Shown here: positions 11,541 to 22,500 of the stretch, piece after piece | Position numbering within the stretch: position 1 is the first letter of the stretch | How the letters are laid out: each line of letters starts with the position of its first letter | Assembly: GCA_030268105.1 (NCBI GenBank) | Contig: BSDZ01000005.1 | Coordinates: 682,001 to 746,000 of the forward strand | Reading direction: 5' to 3' | From: Volvox africanus | Taxonomy: Eukaryota; Chlorophyta; Chlorophyceae; Chlamydomonadales; Volvocaceae | Length of the DNA stretch: 64,000 bases | Made by a program: the position numbers and the translations under genes | Notes under the pieces: model-generated | Told to the model about the DNA's origin: nothing | Databases searched by the model: none | The model's input: only the letters and a program-made list of their open reading frames with translations

Positions 11541-13906
11541 ATGTAGAACATATGTAGAACATATGTATTGCCTGCTGGTATTCAGGATGGAGCGCGCTAC
11601 TAGCTTGCTTGTTGTAAAGTTTTGTGCAAGGCTACACCACTTCTCCTTCCGAGTGCGATGCATTGCATGCATGGCTACCGTTGATGATGACGTACACTCA
11701 TTTTTCAGCTGACAGGCAGCAAGGTGCTGCCCGTATTTGAGGCTCGCTCGCTCGTTTTCTTACTTGCTTATTTCAATGTTGAGTGATTTTTACAAATAAA
11801 TTCATGTACAACTTTCAAAATGTAGAAAAAATTCTAGTTTACTTTGTTGATCTAATTTTAATATTTAGCGCGCCTGCCTAGGCACGGGCATCGCGCGCAG
11901 AAACGCAGCGCGGTACATAGATCGATATTCGCTTGCTGCGCGCAGGTGCATTCCAAGCAAGCCCTTTAATATAGGCTCATCAATCGGATAATAAAAAGCT
12001 ACCTATTTTATATTATGAGGCGTTTTGCTGGCAACGCGAGCGCGCTGCTGCTACAGACCGAGGGTACCCGCAACGAAGACACGGAAGACTGGGCGTCACT
12101 TCCTGCTGCCGTACTGCTGGTAATGTCGTCCTCGCTCTCCACCTTCTTTCTTGGTTCCAGAATGTTAAGGAGCCGCTGAACCTAGGGAGACTAGCGGCCC
12201 CTTGGGTGTGTATATATATATATATATATATATACATATATATATCAATTTTTTATACGGAGATAGGTACATTTATATAGAGTAGGTGCAACTCAAGTAC
12301 GCCGCCGTGGCTACATACGTTGTCAACGCTAGTTAGCTACTACATAACTTTTATTATCTCTGCTGTCTATATATTATATTTGTTTTCTTATACCCCTCCT
12401 GTATGCTTGCTTACGAACTTGCCTCGCTAGCTACGAAGAGAGTCATATGTTAAGAACGCTGCTGCAAGCAAGCAATGTCTAATACTACTATCTAGCCTCA
12501 TAATGTCTTTATTCTTCTGATGATGAACGAACGAATGGATGTTCTTACATGATTTATGTGGGAGACTACTATCTACATGCGTATGTATCTCTTCGATCGC
12601 CCTGCCTGCTGCTGAAAGTAAGGACTCTATTAGTCTTACGTGTATCTGTATGTATGTCATATTATTTGTCCCATATAGACACAGATAAATGATTCAGTTG
12701 GACCGTCGCACCTGGTGAAGTGCTGCATGGCAGTCCTGCTGTGGCATGCATGCAATATTTCCAACAATCTATATGCGATCGAATTTCGTGGGCTTTAAAT
12801 ATATGCAGGAAAAATATCATTATTGGAGCGTGATATGTCAAGCAGGGCTACATATGTTTTGAGGTCAGTTTCAACGCTTTGCATGGGCAAATAATGTACG
12901 TACAATTTAGAAAAGATTTTCTAGGTAGGCATCAGTACGTCCATACGACGAGTTTCTGCACCTGCATGCATAAACATGCCTAACTGCACTGAGACCTACC
13001 TATCACCGACCTTCACTTCACCCGAGTGCACTCTGCCTGGACCCTCTGCACTGTTTCCAATAGCGAAAAATAGAAAAAAAACATTAACATCATTTTGTAA
13101 TTATGTGCTTGGCTGTATTGTTGTTGCTTCTCGTGCTGCCGTGGCGGCATTATTAGCTGCATGCAAATTGGGTAAATGCATGCATGATGAACATGCATGT
13201 ACGGGAGGGCGGATGCATGATTCAGGGGAGATCTCTGTTTTGCCTTCACATGTATGCATAGTTTGGCGCAACAAATTTACTGCCTGAATGCATCATGCCA
13301 CATACATTCAGTGGAAAACCTAGACGCACAGTAGGCAGGTAACTCACAAATTAAGAAGCTTACGTGCTAATGACACCAAGCCTCCCTAGCTAGCAGGCTG
13401 TATGTAGTAAACTACATACCTTTGGTCTACGAATATTAATAGGTAATCATGTGATAAGCATGATACCTAAAACGCCCACGATATACAAAAGCAATTGTCG
13501 TACATTTTGGTAAGTGTACCAATATTAAAGTCACCTTGGTGGAGTGCTTTGGCCAGACAATAAGTATTACAATACGTATTGCACGGAGTTCAAGACTCTG
13601 CTGCCACCAGGCCTTATTAGATGTACCAGCTTGCTGCATTCTCATACTTGCGTGCCGACTAAGAACTGATCACTGCAGCTTGGGCACTTAGCCGCCATAG
13701 CCACCAATCTGGGACCAAATAGCACAAACATTGACCACCCGAAAATGGTGCTTTTGGCTCCAGTAATTCCAGTCAATAATGCTCATACACTTGCTGAAAA
13801 CAAGTACAATATTCGCGCACCTTAGAAACAAATGGCGGATGAAGGCGATATTGTATTGCCTCCCACAGGCCTTCCACAGCGAAATATGGAACAAACACGT
13901 GCGACA
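11541..13906. other. Intergenic, no gene recognised
   Basis: No exon chain or domain is visible. The stretch contains a TA microsatellite at about 12209-12245 and several CATGCATG-rich segments around 12740-13320. Short frames, for example near 12976-13287, show no family motif. Confidence 0.45.
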
Positions 13907-14258
13907 TGTTGTATCTCCGTTGTGTCCGCCTACAAAGGCGCAATCGGAAGATGACCATACACGGTCCATCCCGGACACTACCCATAGATAAACCCAGGAT
14001 ACTACAATTGTCCCCCTTCTCATCCGGGGGCAGCGTGAATCACCACCCTGGAAGGAACGATTCCTTCAAGGATTAATTCCTCTACAAGCAGCCTGACTTC
14101 CTGCATCCAATAGCCACATCAGGTATTCGAACCTGGATGAGTCCTTGCCCATCTTGATACCAATTGTTGTATGACTGTTGTGTCCACTTACATGATGACG
14201 GAAGATGACCATACATGGTCTATCCTGGACACTACGCCTAGATACCCTGGATACTACA
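13907..14258 (-). mobile_element. TRIM: miniature LTR retrotransposon
   Basis: Read on the minus strand this is a complete miniature LTR element. The 5' LTR is 14258-14165 (94 bp) and the 3' LTR 14006-13907 (100 bp). Both start TGTAGTATCC and end in ACAACA, and they are clearly alignable. Two bases inside the 5' LTR lies TGGTATCAAGATGGGC (14162-14147), which matches the primer-binding-site pattern complementary to initiator tRNA-Met. Directly before the 3' LTR is a polypurine tract, GATGAGAAGGGGGACAAT (14024-14007). The interior is only about 158 bp and codes for nothing, as expected of a terminal-repeat retrotransposon in miniature. Target-site duplications are unclear. LTR-only relatives occur at 17255-17354 and 56785-56884. 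Confidence 0.75.
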
Positions 14259-14299
14259 TGGCACAGCATGTTCCTGGAATAATGTGCAAAACGACCCAG

Positions 14300-14588
14300 A
14301 ATTTTTGCATTGTTGCATTAGAAGCCGAGCTAACTCACCTGAAGGAATCCTTTGACGATCAACTGGATTCCCTCCGGGCCAAAAACGAAGACACGCTCTC
14401 GTTCATTGAGCAGCTTTCTGAACGTCATCTTAAGTGTTCACAGTCTTCTGAAGCTGCGGACATCAGGAAAAAGACCATAATGGTCATAATTGCCAGTTTG
14501 AGTGTAACAACGCTGCTTGCTAAGGATGCACTGCAGCAAGCAATGTCCTCAAGGAGCAGTTGGCACTGGCTCCGATCCTTGAGGAGAT
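14300..14588 (+). other. Possible retroelement coding remnant
   Basis: An open frame runs through this stretch with a charged, coiled-coil-like segment (EAELTHLKESFDDQLDSLRA, then FIEQLSERHL). In another frame it gives NVLKEQLALAPILEEI, a phrase that looks protein-like. The foldback element at 14589 begins immediately after, so this is probably a mobile-element gene fragment interrupted by it. I do not recognise the family. Confidence 0.3.
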
Positions 14589-17202
14589 TGTTGTATCCCT
14601 CTTTGCTGCTTATACACTTATCTGCACGTTTAAGTGTTAAGTGCCAAGTGCCGATTGCTCACAAAACAGACCAAAGCATTTGGACGAGCTTTCAGGGGCA
14701 GCGGAAGTCTTCAGAAGTGAAAACGTTACAAATTACACTCCAAAAGATGCGATGTGGTGCATTCGGCTATCAGAACCGACGCCAGGCAATCATCATCTAA
14801 GAGGCTATTAATGCTCAGGCTTGGCTCGGGCCAAATGTAGCGTAATGTACTTCAATATAATAATATTGAGGATTGTCCGATGAGAGCTCGGTAAAAGCTT
14901 ATGCTATTCGGCCATCCTCACACGTATTATACTCATGATATTGAGACGCAGTAAATATCACACCAGATTCTCAATCCATAAGTGTGATAAACCCTAGCAG
15001 ACGTATCATAGATATTCACAAGCAGTTTATTATCATTATCAAGCCTTCCTGGTAATTATGCAATGTGAATGGCCGAATATCAAATTCAGTTGTAGCTTAA
15101 CCACTGTGGATGTCGCTACAATCATATCTCACACCAATATGCTTATCCCGCATAGGCATGGTGAATAACATCAATACTAATCGGTATGCGTCCAAGCGTG
15201 CTTCTGCATAATTATTCTGTGCTGTGTATGTGAACTCATCTTATCACGATAGAAGTCGCACTTTTCACACTTATGCATCGATCATGCCAGCATTCATGTA
15301 ATAATATAGCGAATATTAATACTTAAGGATTTATGCCATTTTAATGCTTATAAACTATGAAGGCCGGCTCGATCTGAACATTCCTTACCTGGCACTGCAA
15401 TGCAAAGGATCCTGATTTCATGGATTCCTTAATGCACGCGTACATAAAGATACAAAGATATCTTTGTTGATAACAATGCATTAACTACGTTCGCTTATCA
15501 TCTTGTCGGGTTGCATTGACTGATGATAATTGATGATTGATGATAATCAAACCGTAGTACAACAGAGATCCAATCCCTCTGGGTGGAGGCCATAGCTCAC
15601 CTGGCTGGGGGCAGTGGCTCCCAAGCCGCGGCACCAAAGGCCAGTGAGCCAATCGAGGTGAGCCCTAATAAGAGGATTCTCCATCCTCCAAAAATTTCAA
15701 GAAAAGAGGATAGCACCATCACTTGCACACGGTCTTGGTTTATGTGCTCTTGCAATATTTTGACTTGATGCATATGGGCCTGTTTCAGCACAAATTGTAT
15801 TTCCTGACGGGCAAAGCTCGGGTCTGGGCAGCAGATGTCCTAGAGATGCAAAAGTTGGGCAAGTAGCCCCTCACGCATGAAACCTTATGGGTGGTGTTTG
15901 TTACAGCTGGTCGATGCGTTGGTCAATGTGATCTGACAAGACGATCACGGACCCATAATTGAATGCATTGTGACCATTAAACTTATCTGTATATATCTGC
16001 ATAATTGTGCATTGATAAATCCATGAGATCGATATTATACGCGTGGCGCTGCCGATATTATAACAACTGACAACTGACGGATGCACGGATATTATAACAA
16101 CGGACAACTGTTGGATGCACGGACCGCGCCAGCATACATAGTTGATTGGGAATAACTGGTGTGATTCAATAAGTAATGATATTTGATATATTATTACATC
16201 AATGCGTGCATGATCAATCCATAAGTGTGAGAAGTGCGACTTAAGGTGCGGTTACAGTGAGAAGGCAAGTTCGCGTACACATCACGGAATAATTATATAG
16301 GAGCACACTTAGACTCACAATAATCAATACTGACATCTACACCATGGTTATGAAGGTATAAGCATGATGGTGTGAGATTTTATCGTAGCGATGACCATGG
16401 CAGTTAAGCTGTGTAGCTGTGTGTGTTAAGCTGTGTAGCAACCAAACATTCATATTTGGCCATTTGCCCTGCATAAACGCCGGAAGGCTTGATTATGACA
16501 ATATACTGCGTCTGAATATTGGTGACATGCTTGATGGGGTTTATCATGTGTGATGTGTACCACACACTGATATGATGAGCATAAGATGTGTGAGGACGGC
16601 TCGATAACATAAGCTTCTTGCAAGCTCTAATCGGACAATCATCAATAATACTATATTAAGCTAAACTACGCTACGTTTGGCCTGAGCCAAGCCTGAGCAT
16701 TGATAGCCGGTTAGATGATCATTGCCTGGACTTGGTTCTGATAGCCACCACATCCAAATCTCCTATTTTGGATCGTAAGTTGTAACCCTTTCACTCCTGA
16801 AGTCTTCCGCAACCCCTGAATTTCATCCTGATGTGTTTGGCTTGTTGCGTGAGCGCATCAGCACTTGGCACTTAAGTTTGAGACATGCAAATAAGTATGT
16901 ATATGTATGTAGGATAGGGGGATACATCACCCGTGGCCACTAACCTGGCAGTCCCTACCTTCCCCGGTGTTTCGGGGCACCCTCATTCCGACTTCTCCGA
17001 AATCAATGGTTTTCCCAGGTTCAGCACCCACCACCAGCATCCAGCGGAATCTGCCGAATCAACTAAGGCGTCAACTCCGCTACTGGTCAGCTCGCAGGTC
17101 ACTTTAATTGGGGTTGTCACCGTCCATCGACATGGGGGCACCCTGCCCTTCACTTTAGGGTCTTTGGCCTAAGTGTATGAGCAGCAAAGAGGGATACAAC
17201 AA
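14589..17202. mobile_element. Foldback element FB1 with long inverted arms
   Basis: The left end reads TGTTGTATCCCTCTTTGCTG and its inverse, CAGCAAAGAGGGATACAACA, closes the element at 17202. Left-arm sequence (14589 to about 15400) recurs inverted in the right part (about 16100-16900), with shared blocks such as GTTAAGTGCCAAGTGC, CAGGCAATCATCATCTAA and TCAATGCTCAGGCTTGGCTC. The right arm is split by an R2 copy at 16907-17168. No transposase frame is present, so it is non-autonomous. Relatives lie at 55468-56690 and 58331-58990. The TG...CA ends resemble LTR ends, so it may have formed from two LTRs in inverted orientation. Confidence 0.75.
16907..17168 (+). repeat. Dispersed repeat R2, copy B, inserted in FB1
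   Basis: This copy is nearly identical to copy A but stops at TTTGGCC, short of the end seen in copies A and C. It interrupts the right inverted arm of FB1: TAAGT precedes it (in AAATAAGTATG) and TAAGTGTATG follows it. This fits a target-site duplication of about 5 bp, which would make R2 an independently mobile, end-truncated insertion younger than FB1. Confidence 0.7.
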
Positions 17203-17254
17203 TATCTCCTCTGTTGTTGCTACAGTAGTGGCAGCTATTGTGGTTGGTGCCTGG

Positions 17255-17354
17255 TGTAGTATCCTGGGGTATCTACGGGTAGTGTCCAGAATTGGACCGC
17301 AGATGGTCATCTTGCAATTGGGCCTTTGTAGGCGGACACAACACAGATACATCA
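17255..17354 (+). mobile_element. Solo LTR of the TRIM family
   Basis: A 100-bp stretch starting TGTAGTATCC and ending AGATACATCA. It aligns along its length with the two LTRs of the TRIM at 13907-14258, in the opposite orientation. It is flanked by CCTGG on the left and ACTGG on the right, an almost intact 5-bp target duplication. No internal region follows, so it is a solo LTR. Confidence 0.65.
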
Positions 17355-19025
17355 ACTGGTACATACATACATACATACACACCAATATTCACTAGCAAAT
17401 AAATGATGTGTATGCCAACATGCATGCATGTGTGGAGCACGTTAGTTGATCGAGGCTTACTATGACCTCTCTTATCTATCTCCTGCCTTTCGGTCCAGAC
17501 AGATGGAGCAATATAATTGAGATTCTCATTTTCCACTTCCCATATCCCAGCCGGTAAGTGGAACCGAAAACACCTATACATAATAATATGAGTCTTAAAC
17601 GAGACATCTTCAGAATCCCAACACCAATCCCTCCCTCATCCACAAATCAGATCAGCATAAGCTTCCTCTAGCTAAACATGAACGAACGGTAAAAGTAGTG
17701 TTGATAACAATAACGTTAATAATGGACGCATGGAGAAAACCACACATTCATCATACCACTCATTTCCATGATAACTTTCAACACTATACATCCAGGCGCA
17801 AATACACACTGTTACATCTCTGTCATATCCGCCTCAACAAACACTGGCCTGACAGATCGGAAGAGTCCTGATTCAGACATCCTTCCAGGATATCGCCTGT
17901 AGCTAGATACCCCAGGTATCTAGCTACATATTTATGTGGGATACTCCTACACATAACATATATATTGCACAGTACGTACCACTTGAACCCTGCCAGCTAC
18001 AGGCCGGGCTAATTATGCCTGACAGATCTATCAGACTTAATTAGACTTAATTAGGCATAATTAGACTTCATGTGGCATAACACGCCTTTAACAGGCCCAG
18101 CCAATAGTTGGCAGCAGGGAAAAGAATGCTACATGCATACCTATGTATATATACGTATGTATATGTATGTATGTATTACATACATAAATATATACACATA
18201 CATATAAATAGATAGCTCGTTACAAACGACGAGAATTATCCAAGAAAGCTCATGTACGGCAGGCACGTTATCACCGTAACACCATGCAGGTTACCAAGCC
18301 CTGATATCAAGAGGTACGTAGCACGACCAGCAGCCAGGCATGTACCATGCATGTATGTATGATGTTGGCCCAGCTACACGAGTGGATGCAGATAGGGCCT
18401 AACCAGTCAACCTAATAACCATGCGATACTTATACCTCCATCCTAATAAGTACCAGGATCGAGCAACCAAGCAATCGACCTACGAAGAACTGAATGACTG
18501 ACCAAGCGACGAACCGACAACGGATTCAGTGCCCAAGCCTTGCTTTGTTGACCCTAAGTGACCCCAACATTAGGCGACAGAAGTGACGGAGAGATGAGAT
18601 GATAACCGATTGACTCATCAACCGATAGATGATATTCGTCAGAGATCAATAGCCTTCGCCATTCGCTCTATTATTACCATGCAAAAATAACGTATTATGT
18701 ACGACAACAAAGCGCACTACTCGTCCTGTCCCAAGGTGCGTAAGTGTAAGTATCTACTTGCGATACATAGTGAGCGTATGCACCCTCTTCCATTCGAGCA
18801 GAATTTTGGACAACGCACTAAGGGGTCGTCGTTGCTTCATTGTCTCTCTAAAGCTCTCCTTTGAAAGAAGGTACGGAAGCCGCTTGCGAACGCATTCCTT
18901 GGGGTGGCGGGCGGAATGTGATCATCAGCTGTAAGATGACAAACCCACACCAAATTACATCACACCACCTATCCACCGTTTTCTCCTCTCGTGTCACCGA
19001 CCAGGGGTTTCTTTCCTTCGCTCTT
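17355..19025. other. Intergenic with hairpin and microsatellite
   Basis: No gene is recognised. A perfect 14-bp-arm hairpin with a 3-base loop lies at 17898-17928 (TGTAGCTAGATACC, CCA, then the inverse). A TATGTATG/TACATACA microsatellite that is itself roughly palindromic spans about 18136-18212. Short TTAATTAGACTTAATTAGGC-like direct repeats lie at 18035-18070. The right end is downstream of the minus-strand acyl-CoA synthetase stop and should contain its 3' UTR. Confidence 0.5.
18955..18959 (-). terminator. Candidate TGTAA poly(A) signal
   Basis: TGTAA on the minus strand, 67 nt past the acyl-CoA synthetase stop codon. TGTAA is the known chlorophyte polyadenylation signal. The motif is short and could occur by chance. 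Confidence 0.35.
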
Positions 19026-19497
19026 TTACATCTTAGACCTTGGTGGGGCCTTATGCTGCCGGAACATGTCCCGGAGGGTCAGCTTGGACACCTTGCCCGT
19101 GGCGTTGTGGGGAATCTGAGGTACGAACACCACGTCATCTGGGACTGCAAACCTGGCGGGACCATGCATGCCGTACACGTGCAGTACACAGCCACTTAAT
19201 GACAAATGAGGTAAAGCACACCTGGGGAAATATGTATGGGATAAGAGAGAACAGGAGACATACTGCACATATGATGTAAACATGATGTAAACAAGTAAGA
19301 CGCATGGAAATCGCACGAGGCAGGATAGGGGACAGCAGAGCAGGGAGAAGGGGCTGGAATGATGCAAAAACAGCGACATATGGACAGCACATATCAGAGA
19401 AGTGGTGGGATAGAAGCCTTATCGAAGCCTTATTATTATAGTATCCTTCGCGTTCCTTTCGCAATCTGCATACCCACACACATACATAAACATAAAG

Positions 19498-19530
<33 letters not shown>

Positions 19531-22500
19531 AACACACACAAACACACACAAACACAGGGGGGTAGAGACAAGGGGAGGGCGGTCTAGTTCTCGAGGAGGG
19601 GAAGGGAGAGGGTGGAGGGTTTCGTGGCTATAGGTTCTGTGTCCAGGCTTCGGGTCCATAGGGTTTTAGGGGGGGTCAGCGAGAGAGGTCTTTCCTTCTT
19701 GTGCAGTGCAGGTGTCTGCGGGGCCAGCTTTGGGTGGAGCCGGAAGGCTTTCTAGGGGGGCGCCAGTTTGGCTTGTCATCCCGCCCTCCGCCTCTTGTTG
19801 GGTTCTTCCGGCTTGGCTGTGTAAGGGTGTGCTTTCCTGCTGGTGTTTCCCGTCTGAAGGGATCTGTGTGTGTCTGTCAGGCTCTTGCCAGGTCAGTTTC
19901 GGGTTAGAGGAGAGGTTTCCCCGTCCTTTGAGCAGCTAGGTGTCCCCCGTTTTCTGTTGGGCCTTTCTGTGATTTCTTGGTGGCCCTGAGTGCTCTGTCA
20001 GTGGCCAGGCGAGAGCCTGTGAGGGCTCGCTGGCCCTAGTGAGAGGGGGAGCACGTGGCAGGACAGACAGACAAAGCCACGTGTTCCTCCCCTGCGCTGT
20101 GGCTCGGTCCGGTCAGGACCCCCGGTGCTCGTCTTTGAAGGGCGAGTCGCCCACAGTGTAACACCCATAATACATACATACACAGACACACATACAGATA
20201 CACTTTTCTTCTGGGCCCGAATGCGAATGTGGCATCGGTCACTGCTCACTCACTTTGCCAAGCGCTCAGAAAGATACTTCAGGACGCCCTCCCGTAGCTC
20301 CGCGTCGGGTTCAAAACCCGGTCGCGGCACCAGGACTAGCAGGGGGCGCTCTCCCCAACGGTCGTCGGGAATGGCCACCACGGCCGCCTCCAAAACACCA
20401 GGGAATCCCTGCGCGCATGTGTTGCGTGTGTATTAATTTAACGCGATGTATGTGTGATGTGATGTGATGTGTATTAGAGGTGGGTCCTTGAAAACCAGGC
20501 ACGCTAAGTACCGGTTCTCCATGTGCCGCACCGTACATATTCACCCTTTTATAAATCGTACACGCACGCAGTTTCTTGAGCCGTGTATAAAAAATCGACC
20601 ATCAACATCGAAACCAAGTTATTAAACAACAAATTGTGCAGCATGCATTCCCACGCAAATTATTTATTGTGCATATCAAATAACAAGTCTTATGCTGTAC
20701 ATTTTACATTATCATCATGAAATGTCGTACCATCGCCAGGTTCTCGATCTCAATGCTGCTAATCCATTCTCCACCTGCGAAAGTCGCGGATTGGGGGAAA
20801 TCGGGGGACTCGGCTCAGTAGAGTGTAGGAACAGGGGAAGAAAATGCCATGCCTAAACCACCTTCACGAACTCTAACCAACATGAGCCAACCCCAACTAA
20901 CCCCAACCATCACAACCACTTCTATCCACTCCAGCGAACCCCGAACCGCTGCAACCAGCCAACCGTAACAAGCAAACCTCACCGCTCTTGATGACGTCTT
21001 TGGACCTGTCCGTTATGGACATATAGCCCCATGGGTCAATGGACGCCACGTCACCAGTGGGAAACCAGTTCTCTGCGTCTACTGCCGACTTCTCGGCCTT
21101 AAAGTAGCGGGCGACTACGGCAGGGCCGCGGACCTGCGGCGGCAGCGGCAGCGGCGGCGGCATTTGTGGAGGGGGTGGAGAAAGTGGCGACGTCAGTGGC
21201 AGCTGCGGTAACAGTGGCGATGGTTGCTGGTGGTTGTGGCGATGATGGTCGCCTTTATGGTGGTAGTGATCGTACTGTTGGCTGTCGGAAAATGGTTGCA
21301 AATGCGAGGGGAGCCCGATTGCCACACCTGGTATGTAGGCGGCAGTGCTCAGGGTGTATGTGATTCCCCCTCTCCCTCTCCTTGCCCACCTGCTTCCACG
21401 TCACTTGGGGTTCATGTCCCGCCCCCTCCCTGTCCCCCCTCCCTTTCCCCCCTACCTCTCTACTGGCCCAAGGTTTGGTCATAGGTTACTGGATGTGACC
21501 GGTTGCGTTGTTCTGCCTCCCCCTCCTCCCCCGCATGTGAGCCTCCCCCTCCTTCTCCCCATGTGAGCCCCCCCCTCCTCCCCCCCATGTGAGCCCCCCC
21601 TCCTCCCCCCCATGTGAGCCTCCCCCTCCTTCCCCCCATGTGAGCCTCCCCCTCCTTCCCCCATGTGAGCTTCCCCCTCCTCACCTGCAGGTGCCCCACC
21701 GTCTTTCCGTCGTGGGGCAGCTCCCGACCCGTGTCGTCCACAATCCGCATATCGCACAACACATGAGGCCGACCCTGCTTGAGCTTTGCGCCGAGGTAAG
21801 CCGAGCGGAAGGAAGAGGAGGCGGAGGCGGAGGCGGAGGAGGCGGAGGCAGAGGAGGCAGCGTCACCGCTACTGGCACCCAGGCCTGCTGCAGGCCGTGT
21901 ACGGCCACCGATAGATGCGGGTTTGGGATTGCCGACCGTCCCCAGCGGTGTAAGCTCAGTCATGCCCCACAAATGCCGAACCTCCACACCGTGCCTGTCC
22001 ATCCGTGAAACACGTGCATGTGCGTGTGTATGTGTCGAAAGGGGGATCGGGGAAATGGAGGGGGGAAACAGGTGGGGTTTAGACCACGTGCTACCAGGTC
22101 AAATCCGAACAGGCGGGGCGGACGGTTTCTGAGAAAATAAACGTAATTTCAATGCCTATTCTATACACATGGAGCACACCTCTTCCCAAACACACTCACG
22201 CACTTACATGCTTTTCCCCTCCGTCTTCCCTCACACTTCCCCCCTTTCATCCCCATCCCCTTGACACACACACACACACACAGGCAGACACATATACATT
22301 CCCCAGTCATGGCCAGCTACGCCTCACTTGACTTCGAAGGCCTCCAGCATTGACATCGGCGCCGCCGCCCCTCCGATACACGCGATCCGTAACGTGGAGA
22401 AGGTGAGGCCGTGCTCCTCGCAGTAGCTCAGCAGGGCGAGCCACACGGTGGGCACGCCGGCGGACATTGTCACGCCGTACGTCTCCATCAAGTTGTAAAT

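Noticed and set aside
14100..14165. tRNA gene suggested by GGTTCGAATACC
   Set aside because: No cloverleaf or A box can be drawn. The neighbouring TGGTATCA fits a primer-binding site of the TRIM.
21525..21682. CRISPR-like array
   Set aside because: Units are contiguous, imperfect and purine-rich without unique spacers; it is an intronic minisatellite in a eukaryotic gene.
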